Shown here piece after piece: positions 18,242-27,651 of a stretch of 64,000 bases of DNA. The translations under genes were made by a program, and so were the position numbers. Origin of the DNA: Bergeyella sp. (GTDB lineage: Bacteria > Bacteroidota > Bacteroidia > Flavobacteriales > Weeksellaceae); contig SZYB01000003.1 of the NCBI GenBank assembly GCA_030263285.1, forward strand, positions 124,001-188,000, given 5' to 3'. Each line of letters starts with the position of its first letter. The stretch's first letter is position 1. Under the pieces are notes generated by a model, which made no database searches, had not been told where the DNA came from, and saw only the letters and a list, made by a program, of their open reading frames with translations.

Positions 18242-18304
18242 AATGTTTTTATCTTTATGGTGATTTTAATACTCTTCTTAGGCAGAGTTTTATTATTTTT
18301 CGTG

Positions 18305-18312
18305 CAAAGGTA
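18305..18312 (-). promoter_or_regulatory. -7 promoter element for tsf
   Basis: On the minus strand TACCTTTG matches TAnnTTTG, 64 bp ahead of the tsf start. No convincing -33 element was seen. Confidence 0.45.
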
Positions 18313-19053
18313 AAGATTTTTTGTGGATTATGGTATCTCTCTAAGTAAGGGAGGCTTCTTTAGTAAAAATTTGTTAAATATAATACACTGTACGATATGG
18401 AAAACCATAAAACAAAATATGAGAAAGTTACCAGGGTGTTGATGTTTTTGTGTGTTAGCCTTTTGGTGAGTACATAGGTAAAGTATACGGTAGAGCAGGC
18501 AGAAAAATCTTCGAATAGTTAAGGTTGTTCCGGATTTATAAAAGAAAATTCAAATCATGCTAGATCCCCCGGTCTAAAACGTGAGTTGGTATCACTTCTT
18601 ACAGCAGGCAGAGGGGATTACAACAGAGCAAAGAATACTCCCCCCCCCTTCTTCGGTTTTTTTCCTATCCCATACTTCAGCTCCTCATGTTAAAAGTTCA
18701 AATTCCAATTCCAAGACGGCACACCTTCTTATCCATAATGATGTTTAATGTTTAAGGCTGATCCCAATCAATAAACCAGAAGCCCATATCCATATCGTGA
18801 ATAATTTCTGCTGCTCCCCCCCCCATAAAATACATAACGCACATATAAGGAACGAGCTGGGAGCCTTAATATGGTTTTCTTGGCTTCAAATGCCAACTAC
18901 CTATTTGCTTCCCACCTAAATGAAGTTATAAACTGAACACGATCACCTGTTAGTAACCATATAACGCAACCCAGTCGCTGAACTCCGATATGCAAATTGT
19001 CTCTGGAGGGGTATAAAAAAGAAACAACTTGCGTTATTATTTTCCTAACTGTT
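18313..19053. other. Gene-poor stretch with two nine-base C tracts, probably decayed
   Basis: No intact gene is supported here. A start-like segment at 18397 (MENHKTKYEKVTRVLMFLCV, signal-peptide-like) stops at a TAG after 26 codons. Further open pieces continue in the same or other frames (for example VKYTVEQAEKSS), but none is recognisable. Two runs of nine C, at 18640-18648 and 18816-18824, stand out. They could be slippage sites of a former phase-variable gene or simply expanded homopolymers in decaying DNA. It lies where rpsB would be expected upstream of tsf. Confidence 0.5.
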
Positions 19054-19425
19054 TTACTTGTTCTTGAGTAAGTCCCTGATTTCTGCAAGTAAAACTTCCT
19101 GCTGGGAGGGTGTTGCGGCTGTGGCTGCTTCTTTTTTTCTCATCTTGTTTACCAAGTTTATGATAACAAAAAGAACAAAAGCGATGCAAAAGAAGGTGAG
19201 CACTGCAGAGAGGAAGTTACCATAGGCGATACCGTTCCATTTCAGTTTACTTACATTTTCTACCCTGGCAGCCTTTAAAAAAGGATTGAGAATCAAAGGG
19301 GTAATAATGTCATCTACGATGGAGGAGACGATTTTCCCAAAGGCAGCACCGATAATTACCCCTATGGCCAGATCAAGCACATTGCCTTTAAAGGTAAATT
19401 CCTGAAATTCTTTAAAAAACTTCAT
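19054..19425 (-). CDS. mscL: Large-conductance mechanosensitive channel
   Basis: A 123-residue MscL. The pore-lining first helix has the family signature FTFKGNVLDLAIGVIIGAAF, followed by KIVSSIVDDIITPL. The second helix is near residues 68-92 and the C-terminal bundle ends in LLAEIRDLLKNK. It forms a homopentamer in the inner membrane that releases solutes under hypo-osmotic shock. It sits 22 bp downstream of metG on the same strand and may be cotranscribed. Confidence 0.95.
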   Translation of the reverse strand: MKFFKEFQEFTFKGNVLDLAIGVIIGAAFGKIVSSIVDDIITPLILNPFLKAARVENVSKLKWNGIAYGNFLSAVLTFFCIAFVLFVIINLVNKMRKKEAATAATPSQQEVLLAEIRDLLKNK

Positions 19426-19447
19426 ATATGTTTAGGTTTAAGGTTTG

Positions 19448-21484
19448 TTATCCTATCTCGGTTCCATTTTCTACATTTCTATCCTCTGGGACCACAAAAG
19501 AAAATTTTCCGTCAGATTTTGTAGTGAGAAGAAGCATACCTTGGGATTCTATGCCTCGTATTTTTCTGGGAGTCAGATTTAATAGAGCCACTACTTGCTT
19601 TCCCACTAGAGATTCTGGAGAGAAGCCTTCTGCAATTCCCGATACTACGGTTCTCACCCCTACTCCCGTATTTATCTGCATTTTTAGAAGTTTATCAGTA
19701 TTTTCGACCTTTTCCGCAGACAGGATGGTAACTGTTCTTAGGTCAATTTTGGAAAAATCTTCAAAATCTATTAGCTCTTTCATCGGCTTTACTCCACAGT
19801 TTTGGAGGTCGTTTTTAGTTTTGGTGAGCAAAAGCTTTTGTATTTGTTTTTCGATTTCATTGTCCTCAATTTTAGAAAAGAGTAAAGAAGGCTCCCGTAT
19901 AAGATGTCCGGTAAGGATAAGTGGAGATCCAGACTCTAATTTTTCCCAATCTATAGGTGCTAAGCGAAACATATTAAGGAGTTTCTCAGAGCTAAAGGGC
20001 ATGAAAGGCTCCGAGAGATGCGCGAGCCCTGCGGCGATTTGTGCTGCAATAAATAGAGTTTGTTCCGTCTTTTCTTTATCACGAGAAAAAGTTTTCCAAG
20101 GTTTTCTGTTCTGCAGGTAAAGATTTCCAAAACGAGCCAGATCCATAAGCGTGCTGAGTGCATTCCTGAATTCATACTTTTCCAGAGACTTTCTTATTCC
20201 CCGGGTGGTTTTGGATATCTCCAAAAATTCGGAGGCTTCAGCCGTTCCCTTTGGAACCTTTCCACCATAATATTTATGGAGAAGGACAGTCACCCTGTTA
20301 ATGAAATTTCCGTAAATGCCTACCAGCTCAGAGTTGTTTTTGGTTTGAAAATCTTTCCAAGTAAAATTATTATCCTTCGTCTCGGGAGACGAGGAGAGAA
20401 GCACATATCTCAAAACGTCTTGTTTACCCGGAAAGTCTTCCAGATATTCATGGGCCCATACCGCCCAGTTTCTGGAGGTAGATATTTTTTCGTTCTCAAG
20501 GTTGAGGAATTCAAAAGCAGGCACATTACCCGGTAGGATATAATCCCCGTGTGCCTTAAGCATAACCGGGAATATAATGCAGTGAAAGACAATATTATCC
20601 TTGCCTATAAAATGAACTAACTCTGTAGAGGGATCTTTCCAATAATCTTTCCAGTTTTTCCCTGTTTTCTCTGCCCATTCCTGGGTGAAAGAAATATAGC
20701 CAATAGGCGCATCAAACCAAACGTACAGCACTTTACCTTTGGCCTTTTCAAGTGGAACAGGAATACCCCAATCCAGATCCCGAGTCATAGCTCTCGGTTT
20801 CAAGCCCTCGGTAAGCCAAGATTTTACTTGTCCATACACATTAGATTTCCAGTTTTTTTCATGACCTTTTATAATCCAATCCTGTAAGAAGTCTTCGTAT
20901 TCGTTTAAGGGTAAATACCAGTTTTTGGTAGATTTTAAAACCGGAGTATTTCCGCTAAGCATGGATCTCGGCTCCATGAGCTCCGAGGGAGAAAGAGTAG
21001 TACCGCAGGATTCGCATTGGTCTCCGTAAGCATTTGGGTTGCCACAATTTGGGCAAGTTCCCACGATGTATCTGTCGGCCAAAAACTCTCCTGCTTTTTC
21101 GTCAAAATATTGTTCAGAGATTTCTTCTATAAAAGATTTCTTTTTGTAGAGGGTAGAAAAAAAATCCTGACTTACCGCATAGTGTTTTTTGGAGGTGGTT
21201 CTGGAATAATGGTCAAAAGAAATACCGAGTTTATCAAAAGTGTCTTTTATAAGACTGTGGTACTTATCCACAATATTCTGTGGGTTTGTATTCTCTTTTT
21301 TTGCTCTCATGGTGATAGGAATACCATGTTCGTCGGATCCACAAATAAATACAACGTCTTTTCCCACTTTTCTGGAAAATCGGGCATACACATCCGAGGG
21401 GATATATACCCCCGCCAGGTGTCCTATGTGTATAGGGCCATTTGCATAAGGCAGAGCCGAAGTAATGAGTGTTCTTTTTGACAT
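19448..21484 (-). CDS. metG: Methionyl-tRNA synthetase
   Basis: A class I synthetase of 678 residues. HIGH is at residues 19-22, and the KMSKS loop appears as the variant KISTS in NLENEKISTSRNW. The zinc knuckle shows CPNCGNPNAYGDQCESCG. The C-terminus has an EMAP/Arc1p-like tRNA-binding domain (about residues 570-678) with FSKIDLRTVTILSAEKV and SQGMLL. The promoter is probably at 21505-21532, divergent from the ilv leader. Confidence 0.97.
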   Translation of the reverse strand: MSKRTLITSALPYANGPIHIGHLAGVYIPSDVYARFSRKVGKDVVFICGSDEHGIPITMRAKKENTNPQNIVDKYHSLIKDTFDKLGISFDHYSRTTSKKHYAVSQDFFSTLYKKKSFIEEISEQYFDEKAGEFLADRYIVGTCPNCGNPNAYGDQCESCGTTLSPSELMEPRSMLSGNTPVLKSTKNWYLPLNEYEDFLQDWIIKGHEKNWKSNVYGQVKSWLTEGLKPRAMTRDLDWGIPVPLEKAKGKVLYVWFDAPIGYISFTQEWAEKTGKNWKDYWKDPSTELVHFIGKDNIVFHCIIFPVMLKAHGDYILPGNVPAFEFLNLENEKISTSRNWAVWAHEYLEDFPGKQDVLRYVLLSSSPETKDNNFTWKDFQTKNNSELVGIYGNFINRVTVLLHKYYGGKVPKGTAEASEFLEISKTTRGIRKSLEKYEFRNALSTLMDLARFGNLYLQNRKPWKTFSRDKEKTEQTLFIAAQIAAGLAHLSEPFMPFSSEKLLNMFRLAPIDWEKLESGSPLILTGHLIREPSLLFSKIEDNEIEKQIQKLLLTKTKNDLQNCGVKPMKELIDFEDFSKIDLRTVTILSAEKVENTDKLLKMQINTGVGVRTVVSGIAEGFSPESLVGKQVVALLNLTPRKIRGIESQGMLLLTTKSDGKFSFVVPEDRNVENGTEIG

Positions 21485-21504
21485 GTAGGAGACCTGAATT
21501 TCTG

Positions 21505-21532
21505 CAAATATAGTGTATATCCCCCAATCAAA
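21505..21532 (-). promoter_or_regulatory. Promoter (-33/-7) for metG
   Basis: On the minus strand TATATTTG (21505-21512) is the -7 element and TTTG (21529-21532) the -33 element, 16 bp apart. The metG start lies 21 bp downstream. Confidence 0.55.
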
Positions 21533-21683
21533 AAATATGAGGAAAATGGATACGGTAATGAATACTCCATTTTAAATAGAAAATATGTTATAGTGCCGAA
21601 TACTTGATACATTCAGACAATAAAAAAATAACTCTGTTTACAAAAAAATAATGAAATGGATTTTTTCATGTAAAAAAAGTTTT

Positions 21684-21691
21684 TACCTTTG
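21684..21691 (+). promoter_or_regulatory. -7 promoter element of the ilv operon leader
   Basis: TACCTTTG matches TAnnTTTG. Transcription would begin near 21695, only a few bases before the ATG of the leader peptide at 21700, so the leader peptide would be translated from a nearly leaderless end. No -33 TTTG is apparent. Confidence 0.6.
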
Positions 21692-21699
21692 TTTTGGTT

Positions 21700-21789
21700 A
21701 TGAGTCGTTTTATTCTCGTCAGCGTTTTCATTATTGTTCTTGTCGTAGGTACGGCAGAAGGGGGTGCTAGGTGTTGCATAATTGGGTAG
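21700..21789 (+). CDS. ilv operon leader peptide (attenuator)
   Basis: A 29-codon reading frame starting at ATG 21700 and ending with TAG 21787-21789. Twelve of 29 residues are the regulated amino acids: five Ile, five Val and two Leu, with an uninterrupted IIVLVV block at codons 11-16 and another Ile pair near the end. It lies between a -7 promoter element and an intrinsic terminator, directly ahead of the isoleucine/valine biosynthesis genes. This is the classical arrangement for attenuation: ribosome stalling on Ile/Val/Leu codons when charged tRNA is scarce would prevent the terminator from forming. The composition, position and hairpin are seen; the mechanism is inferred from the enterobacterial model. 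Confidence 0.82.
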   Translation: MSRFILVSVFIIVLVVGTAEGGARCCIIG

Positions 21790-21808
21790 AAGTAATAAAA
21801 ACATATAG

Positions 21809-21840
21809 AAGCCACTCTCTTTTTTAGGGGAGTGGCTTTT
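21809..21840 (+). terminator. Attenuator terminator ahead of ilvD
   Basis: AAGCCACTC (21809-21817) pairs perfectly with GAGTGGCTT (21830-21838), with further wobble pairs toward a T-rich loop, and is followed by more T. It begins 19 bp after the leader-peptide stop. An upstream GGGTG (within the end of the leader frame) could pair with CACTC of the 5' arm to form a competing antiterminator. Confidence 0.82.
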
Positions 21841-21923
21841 TGGCTTTGTTCGTTGTATAAAGGGCAAGTAAAGGTCTGTACGGTCTATACCTCAAGTTAT
21901 AAAATCAAAATACAAAAGTTAAT

Positions 21924-23612
21924 ATGTCTAAAGAGCTAAACAGATTTTCAAAAACGCTTACACAGGATCCCACACAGCCTGCTACTCAGGCAATGTATTA
22001 TGGGATAGGATTCCGTAAGGGAGATTTTGATAAAGCTCAGGTGGGAATTGCAAGTATGGGATACGATGGGAATACCTGTAATATGCATCTGAATTCTTTG
22101 GCAAAAACAGTAAAGGAGGGGGTAAAGAAAGAGGGGTTGATAGGTCTTGTGTTTCATACGATAGGGATTAGTGACGGGATGACTAACGGTACCGATGGGA
22201 TGCGTTATTCTCTTATTAGTCGGGATATCATCGCAGACAGTATAGAGGCGGTGTGTGCGGGTCAATATTATGACGGTCTTGTCACCGTTCCCGGATGCGA
22301 TAAAAATATGCCGGGTTCGCTCATCGCTATGGCCAGGCTTAACCGTCCTTCTATCATGGTATATGGGGGGAGTATTGCTCCTGGAAATTACAGAGGACAA
22401 AATCTGAATATCGTTTCTGCGTTTGAAGCATTGGGAAATAAGATAGCCGGAAAACTCAGTGACAAGGACTATGAGGGAATCATACAAAATTCTTGTCCCG
22501 GTGCGGGGGCATGCGGGGGCATGTATACTGCAAATACCATGGCTGCTGCCATAGAGGCTTTGGGCATGTCGCTTCCTTATTCATCTTCTTATCCTGCAAT
22601 TAGCCATGAAAAAAAAGAAGAATGCCTTGATGTGGGGCATCATATAAAAAAATTATTGGAGAAGGATATAAAACCTGCAGATATCATGACCCCCGAGGCA
22701 TTTGAAAATGCTCTGAAGATCGTTATTGTTTTGGGTGGAAGTACCAATGCCGTGTTACACTTTGTTGCTATTGCCAAGAGTATTGGTTACGACCTATCGA
22801 TAGATGATTTCCAGAAGATTAGTGATAAGACTCCCGTGCTTGCGGATCTAAAACCCAGTGGACAATATCTCATGCAGGATCTCTATGAAGTGGGGGGCGT
22901 GCCTGCCCTTATGAGGTATATGTTGGATGAGGGAATGTTGCACGGAGATTGTCTCACAGTCACGGGAAAAACCCTTGCAGAAAATTTGGACTCTGTAACT
23001 TCTGTCATAAAAAGGGATCAGAATATTATAAGAGATATCAAAAATCCCATTAAGAAAACGGGACATATCCGCATCATGTACGGGAATTTGGCAGAAAAAG
23101 GATCTGTGGCCAAAATTACAGGAAAAGAGGGAGATTTCTTCCGGGGCAAAGCGGTTGTGTTTGATGGGGAAAAGGAATTCATAAAAGGGATAAAAAAGGG
23201 GAAGGTAAAGGAAGGAAACGTGGTGGTAATTAAAAACGAAGGACCAAAGGGTGCGCCAGGAATGCCGGAGATGCTGAAACCCACTTCCGCCCTTATGGGG
23301 AGTGGACTGGGGAAGAATGTAGCGCTGATCACAGACGGCAGATTTTCTGGGGGTACTCACGGTTTTGTGGTGGGGCATATCACGCCGGAAGCTTTTGAGG
23401 GAGGACTTATCGGGATGGTAAAAGAAGGGGACATCATAGAGATAGATGCTGTAGAAAATACGATACATCTTTCTATTTCAGAAGAGGAGATAGGGAGGAG
23501 GAAATCAAACTTTGTGCCGCCCGATTATAAGGTGAAACACGGAATTTTGTATAAATATGCAAAATCTGTGGCCGATGCTTCCGAAGGCTGTATTACAGAT
23601 AAAATAGATTGA
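21924..23612 (+). CDS. ilvD: Dihydroxy-acid dehydratase
   Basis: An Fe-S enzyme that dehydrates 2,3-dihydroxy-3-methyl acids to the 2-keto acids of valine and isoleucine. Expected cluster-ligand cysteines lie in [17 protein letters not shown] and [12 protein letters not shown]. The C-terminal [19 protein letters not shown] motif is present. The length (562 residues) is standard. It is the first structural gene after the leader peptide and attenuator and is followed after 43 bp by ilvB. Confidence 0.97.
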   Translation: MSKELNRFSKTLTQDPTQPATQAMYYGIGFRKGDFDKAQVGIASMGYDGNTCNMHLNSLAKTVKEGVKKEGLIGLVFHTIGISDGMTNGTDGMRYSLISRDIIADSIEAVCAGQYYDGLVTVPGCDKNMPGSLIAMARLNRPSIMVYGGSIAPGNYRGQNLNIVSAFEALGNKIAGKLSDKDYEGIIQNSCPGAGACGGMYTANTMAAAIEALGMSLPYSSSYPAISHEKKEECLDVGHHIKKLLEKDIKPADIMTPEAFENALKIVIVLGGSTNAVLHFVAIAKSIGYDLSIDDFQKISDKTPVLADLKPSGQYLMQDLYEVGGVPALMRYMLDEGMLHGDCLTVTGKTLAENLDSVTSVIKRDQNIIRDIKNPIKKTGHIRIMYGNLAEKGSVAKITGKEGDFFRGKAVVFDGEKEFIKGIKKGKVKEGNVVVIKNEGPKGAPGMPEMLKPTSALMGSGLGKNVALITDGRFSGGTHGFVVGHITPEAFEGGLIGMVKEGDIIEIDAVENTIHLSISEEEIGRRKSNFVPPDYKVKHGILYKYAKSVADASEGCITDKID

Positions 23613-23655
23613 TATTGCCTAATAAAATAAAAATCGGACTAGGAACGTGTAAATC

Positions 23656-25395
23656 ATGGAGAAACCAGTAGCCCAAGAGAAGAAAGGTTTTCAGAAAATA
23701 AAAAAGAAACAAGTGTCGGGTTCCAAAGTAGTTTTGGAGGCTTTACTCTCGGAGGAAGTTCATACGATATTTGGATATCCAGGTGGGGCCATTATGCCTA
23801 TTTATGATGCTTTGTATGATTTTGATCAGTATTTAAAGCATATACTTGTAAGACATGAGCAAGGGGCAATACACGCAGCACAGGGCTTCGCAAGAAGTTC
23901 AGGAAAGACGGGGGTGGTATTTGCTACCAGTGGTCCGGGAGCCACAAATCTGGTTACAGGTCTTGCCGATGCGATGATAGACAGTACACCTTTGGTTTGT
24001 ATTACAGGACAAGTTTACGCTTCTCTTTTGGGTACAGATGCTTTTCAGGAGACAGACATTGTAAATATTACTTCGCCGGTGACAAAGTGGAATTATCAGA
24101 TTACCGATGCAGAAGAAATTGCTGAGGTAATTGCCAGAGCGTTTTATATCGCCAATACCGGACGTAAGGGACCTGTTTTGGTAGATATCACAAAAAATGC
24201 GCAACTGCAGTTATTTGATTTTTCAGGGTATACAAGATGTCATCACATAAGAAGTTATAGACCCGAGCCCGAAATACGAAAAGAGTATATAGATCAAGCG
24301 GCAAAACTAATCAATCGGGCAAAAAAACCTTTTGCGCTTTTTGGGCAAGGGGTTATTTTGGGCAAGGCAGAAAAAGAGCTGAAAGATTTTTTAGAAAAAA
24401 CGGGTATCCCTGCTGCGGCTACTGTGATGGGGCTTAGTGCGTTGGAGACTCACCATCCGTTGTATGTAGGGATGTTAGGTATGCACGGAAATTATGCTCC
24501 CAATATAATGACCAATGAGTGTGATGTGCTTATTGCAATAGGGATGAGATTTGATGACCGGGTGACGGGACGGCTGGACAAATATGCAAAGCAGGCAAAA
24601 GTTATTCATTTGGATATAGATCCTTCGGAGGTAGATAAGAATGTAAAAACAACAGTTCCTGTGTGGGGAGATTGTAAAAAATCTCTCATTTTACTTACGG
24701 ATAAAGTAAACAAATCGAGTCACAAAACGTGGCTGGAAAAATTCAGGAATTTGGAAAAAGAAGAGATAAAAGAAGTAATAGAAGGGGAGCTGAACCCGAA
24801 AGGCGAGGTGATGAGTATGGGAGAAGTTATTAAAGTACTTAATGAACTTACAAAAGGAGATGCGATTATTGTAACCGATGTGGGGCAACACCAGATGGTG
24901 GCGTGCAGGTATGCAAAGTTTAATCATTCAAAATCAAATATCACTTCCGGAGGATTAGGGACTATGGGGTTTGGTTTGCCTGCAGCAATAGGAGCATGGT
25001 ATGGTGCGCCGGAAAGAACCGTGGTGGCTGTTGTGGGGGATGGGGGTTTTCAGATGACTCTTCAGGAGTTGGGTACCATTATGCAATTTGGTGCCAAAGT
25101 GAAAATCTTGATTCTTAATAATGAGTTTTTGGGGATGGTGCGTCAGTGGCAACAGTTGTTTCATGACAGAAGATATTCTTCGGTGGCTATTACAAGTCCG
25201 GATTTTTTGGCTTTGGCAAAGGCATACGGAATAGCTTCTCAGAGCATATCAAAAAGGGAAGATCTTTTTTCTGCCCTGAAGGTAATGCTGGACCATGAAG
25301 GTTCTTACCTGCTGGAGGTAATGGTAGGTAAGGAAAATAATGTATTTCCCATGGTGACTCAAGGGTCTTCGGTTTCAGAAATTCGTCTCAAATAA
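23656..25395 (+). CDS. ilvB: Acetolactate synthase, large catalytic subunit
   Basis: A thiamine-diphosphate enzyme that condenses pyruvate with pyruvate or 2-ketobutyrate. The activating Glu is in LVRHEQGAIHAAQG, and the ThDP motif runs from GDGGFQMTLQEL to LNNEFLGMVRQW. The FAD-binding middle domain is about residues 210-360. The length (579 residues) is usual. It pairs with the regulatory subunit encoded 18 bp downstream. Confidence 0.97.
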   Translation: MEKPVAQEKKGFQKIKKKQVSGSKVVLEALLSEEVHTIFGYPGGAIMPIYDALYDFDQYLKHILVRHEQGAIHAAQGFARSSGKTGVVFATSGPGATNLVTGLADAMIDSTPLVCITGQVYASLLGTDAFQETDIVNITSPVTKWNYQITDAEEIAEVIARAFYIANTGRKGPVLVDITKNAQLQLFDFSGYTRCHHIRSYRPEPEIRKEYIDQAAKLINRAKKPFALFGQGVILGKAEKELKDFLEKTGIPAAATVMGLSALETHHPLYVGMLGMHGNYAPNIMTNECDVLIAIGMRFDDRVTGRLDKYAKQAKVIHLDIDPSEVDKNVKTTVPVWGDCKKSLILLTDKVNKSSHKTWLEKFRNLEKEEIKEVIEGELNPKGEVMSMGEVIKVLNELTKGDAIIVTDVGQHQMVACRYAKFNHSKSNITSGGLGTMGFGLPAAIGAWYGAPERTVVAVVGDGGFQMTLQELGTIMQFGAKVKILILNNEFLGMVRQWQQLFHDRRYSSVAITSPDFLALAKAYGIASQSISKREDLFSALKVMLDHEGSYLLEVMVGKENNVFPMVTQGSSVSEIRLK

Positions 25396-25413
25396 AAGAG
25401 TATTTTTTAGCAC

Positions 25414-26004
25414 ATGGAAAAGAAAGAATATACCATATCATTGTTTACAGAAAATACTATAGGTCTTGTGGTAAGGATTGCGGGGGTATTTTCCAGAAGA
25501 AAGATCAACATAGAGAGTATGGGCACTTGCCCCTCCGAGGTAGAGGGAATCCATAGGTTTACTATTGTGATTCACGAAACGGAGGAAATGCTCAAAAAAC
25601 TTTGCAGACAGCTGGAGAGACAGGTAGATGTACTCAAGGCCTACTACAATACGGATGAAGAAATAGTTTGGCAGGAACAGGCGCTTTACAAGGTTCCGGC
25701 CAAGATCATAGAAGAGAAAGTGTACGTAGAGCGACTATTAAGGAAGTTTGGGGCGTCGGCAGTCGTGATCAGGAAGGACTATATAGTCTTTGAGACCACG
25801 GGGCACAGAGAGGAGATTGATGCGCTCACGGAAGAACTCACAAAATATGGACTTATAGAGTTTGTGAGGGGGGCCAGAATTGCCATCATAAAAAATAGCG
25901 AGGGTTTTCATAAAAAATTATTGCAGTTTGAAGACAAGGAGCCTGCATCTCATATCGTAAAAAATGAGTACTTGGACAAAAGGGATAACATTTTTAGCAT
26001 GTAG
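25414..26004 (+). CDS. ilvN: Acetolactate synthase, small regulatory subunit
   Basis: A 196-residue regulatory subunit that confers feedback inhibition by branched-chain amino acids. The N-terminal ACT domain (about residues 5-75) starts with SLFTENTIGLVVRIAGVFSR and has RKINIESM. A second ACT-like C-terminal domain (about 90-165) follows. It is somewhat longer than the enterobacterial IlvN and close to IlvH-type subunits. It lies between ilvB and ilvC with short gaps. Confidence 0.94.
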   Translation: MEKKEYTISLFTENTIGLVVRIAGVFSRRKINIESMGTCPSEVEGIHRFTIVIHETEEMLKKLCRQLERQVDVLKAYYNTDEEIVWQEQALYKVPAKIIEEKVYVERLLRKFGASAVVIRKDYIVFETTGHREEIDALTEELTKYGLIEFVRGARIAIIKNSEGFHKKLLQFEDKEPASHIVKNEYLDKRDNIFSM

Positions 26005-26039
26005 ATAAAAGTAAATTTCACAAAAAAATAAGATAAAAC

Positions 26040-27521
26040 ATGGCAAATTACTTCAATACACTCACATTTAGAGAGCAGCTTAAACAGCTGGGTCAGGCAG
26101 AGTTTATGGATCATTCAGAATTTTCGGATGGAGTAAGTGCTCTGAGAGGGAAAAAAATAGTGATCGTGGGATGCGGGGCGCAGGGACTTAATCAGGGACT
26201 TAATTTGAGAGATAGCGGATTGGACGTTTCATATGCTTTGAGAAAAGAGGCGATAGACAAAAAAAGAGATTCTTGGAGAAATGCCACAGAAAATAACTTT
26301 AATGCGGGTACCTATGAAGAATTGATCCCGACGGCAGATTTGGTGATCAATCTTACACCGGACAAACGGCACACTGCAGTGGTAAATGCGGTGCAACCTC
26401 TTATGAAAAAGGGGTGCACGTTTTCTTATTCTCACGGATTTAACATTGTGGAGGAGGGGATGCAAATTCGTAAGGATATTACCGTAATTATGGTAGCCCC
26501 AAAATGTCCAGGCTCTGAGGTAAGAGCAGAGTATTTGAGAGGGTTTGGGGTGCCCACACTCATAGCCGTACATCCGGAAAATGATCCCGAAGGAAAAGGC
26601 TGGGCAGAGGCAAAAGCCTATTGTGTAGGTATTGGGGGGCACAGAGCAGGGGTTCTTAAGTCTTCTTTTGTGGCAGAGGTAAAATCAGACCTTATGGGCG
26701 AACAAACTATTTTGTGTGGTCTTCTTCAGACGGGGTCTATTCTTTCTTTTGACAAAATGGTAGAAAAAGGAATAGATGCAGGATATGCTTCAAAATTGGT
26801 GCAATATGGGATTGAGGTAATTACGGAAGCCCTTAAGCATGGAGGGGTGAGTGGCATGATGGACAGGTTAAGCAATCTGGCAAAGATTAAAGCTTATGAG
26901 CTTTCTGAGGAGCTCAAAACTATTATGAGGCCTTTGTTTCAGAAGCATCAGGATGACATTATTTCGGGGCATTTTAGTAAAACCATGATGGAAGACTGGG
27001 CAAATGGAGATGCCAATCTCCTCAAGTGGAGAGCGGAAACCGGCGAAACTCCGTTTGAGAAGACCCCTGCGGGAAATAAAAAAATAAGCGAGCAAGAATA
27101 TTTTGATAATTATCTGCTTATGGTAGCCTTTATAAGAGCAGGGGTAGAGTTGGCGTTTGAGACTATGGTAGAGACAGGCATAAAAGCAGAATCGGCGTAT
27201 TACGAATCTCTTCATGAGACACCACTTATTGCCAATACCATTGCGAGAAAGAAATTGTTTGAGATGAACAGAGTAATTTCAGACACAGCAGAATACGGTT
27301 GTTATCTGTTTGATCAGGCATGTAAGCCTCTTTTGTCAGATTTTATGAAAAAAATTGATACAGAGGTGCTGGGTAAAAATTATAATGAAGGCAAAGAGGG
27401 AACCGTAGACAATATCTATTTGGTAGAAATCAATGAAAAACTCCGCAATCATCCGGTAGAAGTTGTGGGGAGGAAGTTACGCAAAGCGATGACCGCCATG
27501 AAGGCGACAAAGACGGTTTAG
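26040..27521 (+). CDS. ilvC: Ketol-acid reductoisomerase, class II
   Basis: The NADPH- and Mg-dependent enzyme for the second common step of valine and isoleucine synthesis. The Rossmann motif is [13 protein letters not shown], and [19 protein letters not shown] is the central active-site segment. The length (493 residues) and duplicated helical C-terminal region mark the long class II form found in plants and enterobacteria, not the short class I form. It is 35 bp after ilvN. Confidence 0.96.
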   Translation: MANYFNTLTFREQLKQLGQAEFMDHSEFSDGVSALRGKKIVIVGCGAQGLNQGLNLRDSGLDVSYALRKEAIDKKRDSWRNATENNFNAGTYEELIPTADLVINLTPDKRHTAVVNAVQPLMKKGCTFSYSHGFNIVEEGMQIRKDITVIMVAPKCPGSEVRAEYLRGFGVPTLIAVHPENDPEGKGWAEAKAYCVGIGGHRAGVLKSSFVAEVKSDLMGEQTILCGLLQTGSILSFDKMVEKGIDAGYASKLVQYGIEVITEALKHGGVSGMMDRLSNLAKIKAYELSEELKTIMRPLFQKHQDDIISGHFSKTMMEDWANGDANLLKWRAETGETPFEKTPAGNKKISEQEYFDNYLLMVAFIRAGVELAFETMVETGIKAESAYYESLHETPLIANTIARKKLFEMNRVISDTAEYGCYLFDQACKPLLSDFMKKIDTEVLGKNYNEGKEGTVDNIYLVEINEKLRNHPVEVVGRKLRKAMTAMKATKTV

Positions 27522-27651
27522 AGGTGTAGTGTCATTCTTATTTTTTTATCAATTATAGGGGGGATATACAATAATAAAGTCACTGCAGAAAATACCTGTA
27601 AGCGGGGGGATCTATAAAAAAATGAACTAAATAAATAGTTTTTAAAAATTT

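Noticed and set aside
21613-21867. An 84-codon open frame on the minus strand opposite the ilv leader
   Set aside because: It is antisense to a region explained by promoter, leader peptide and terminator, and its sequence has no family features.
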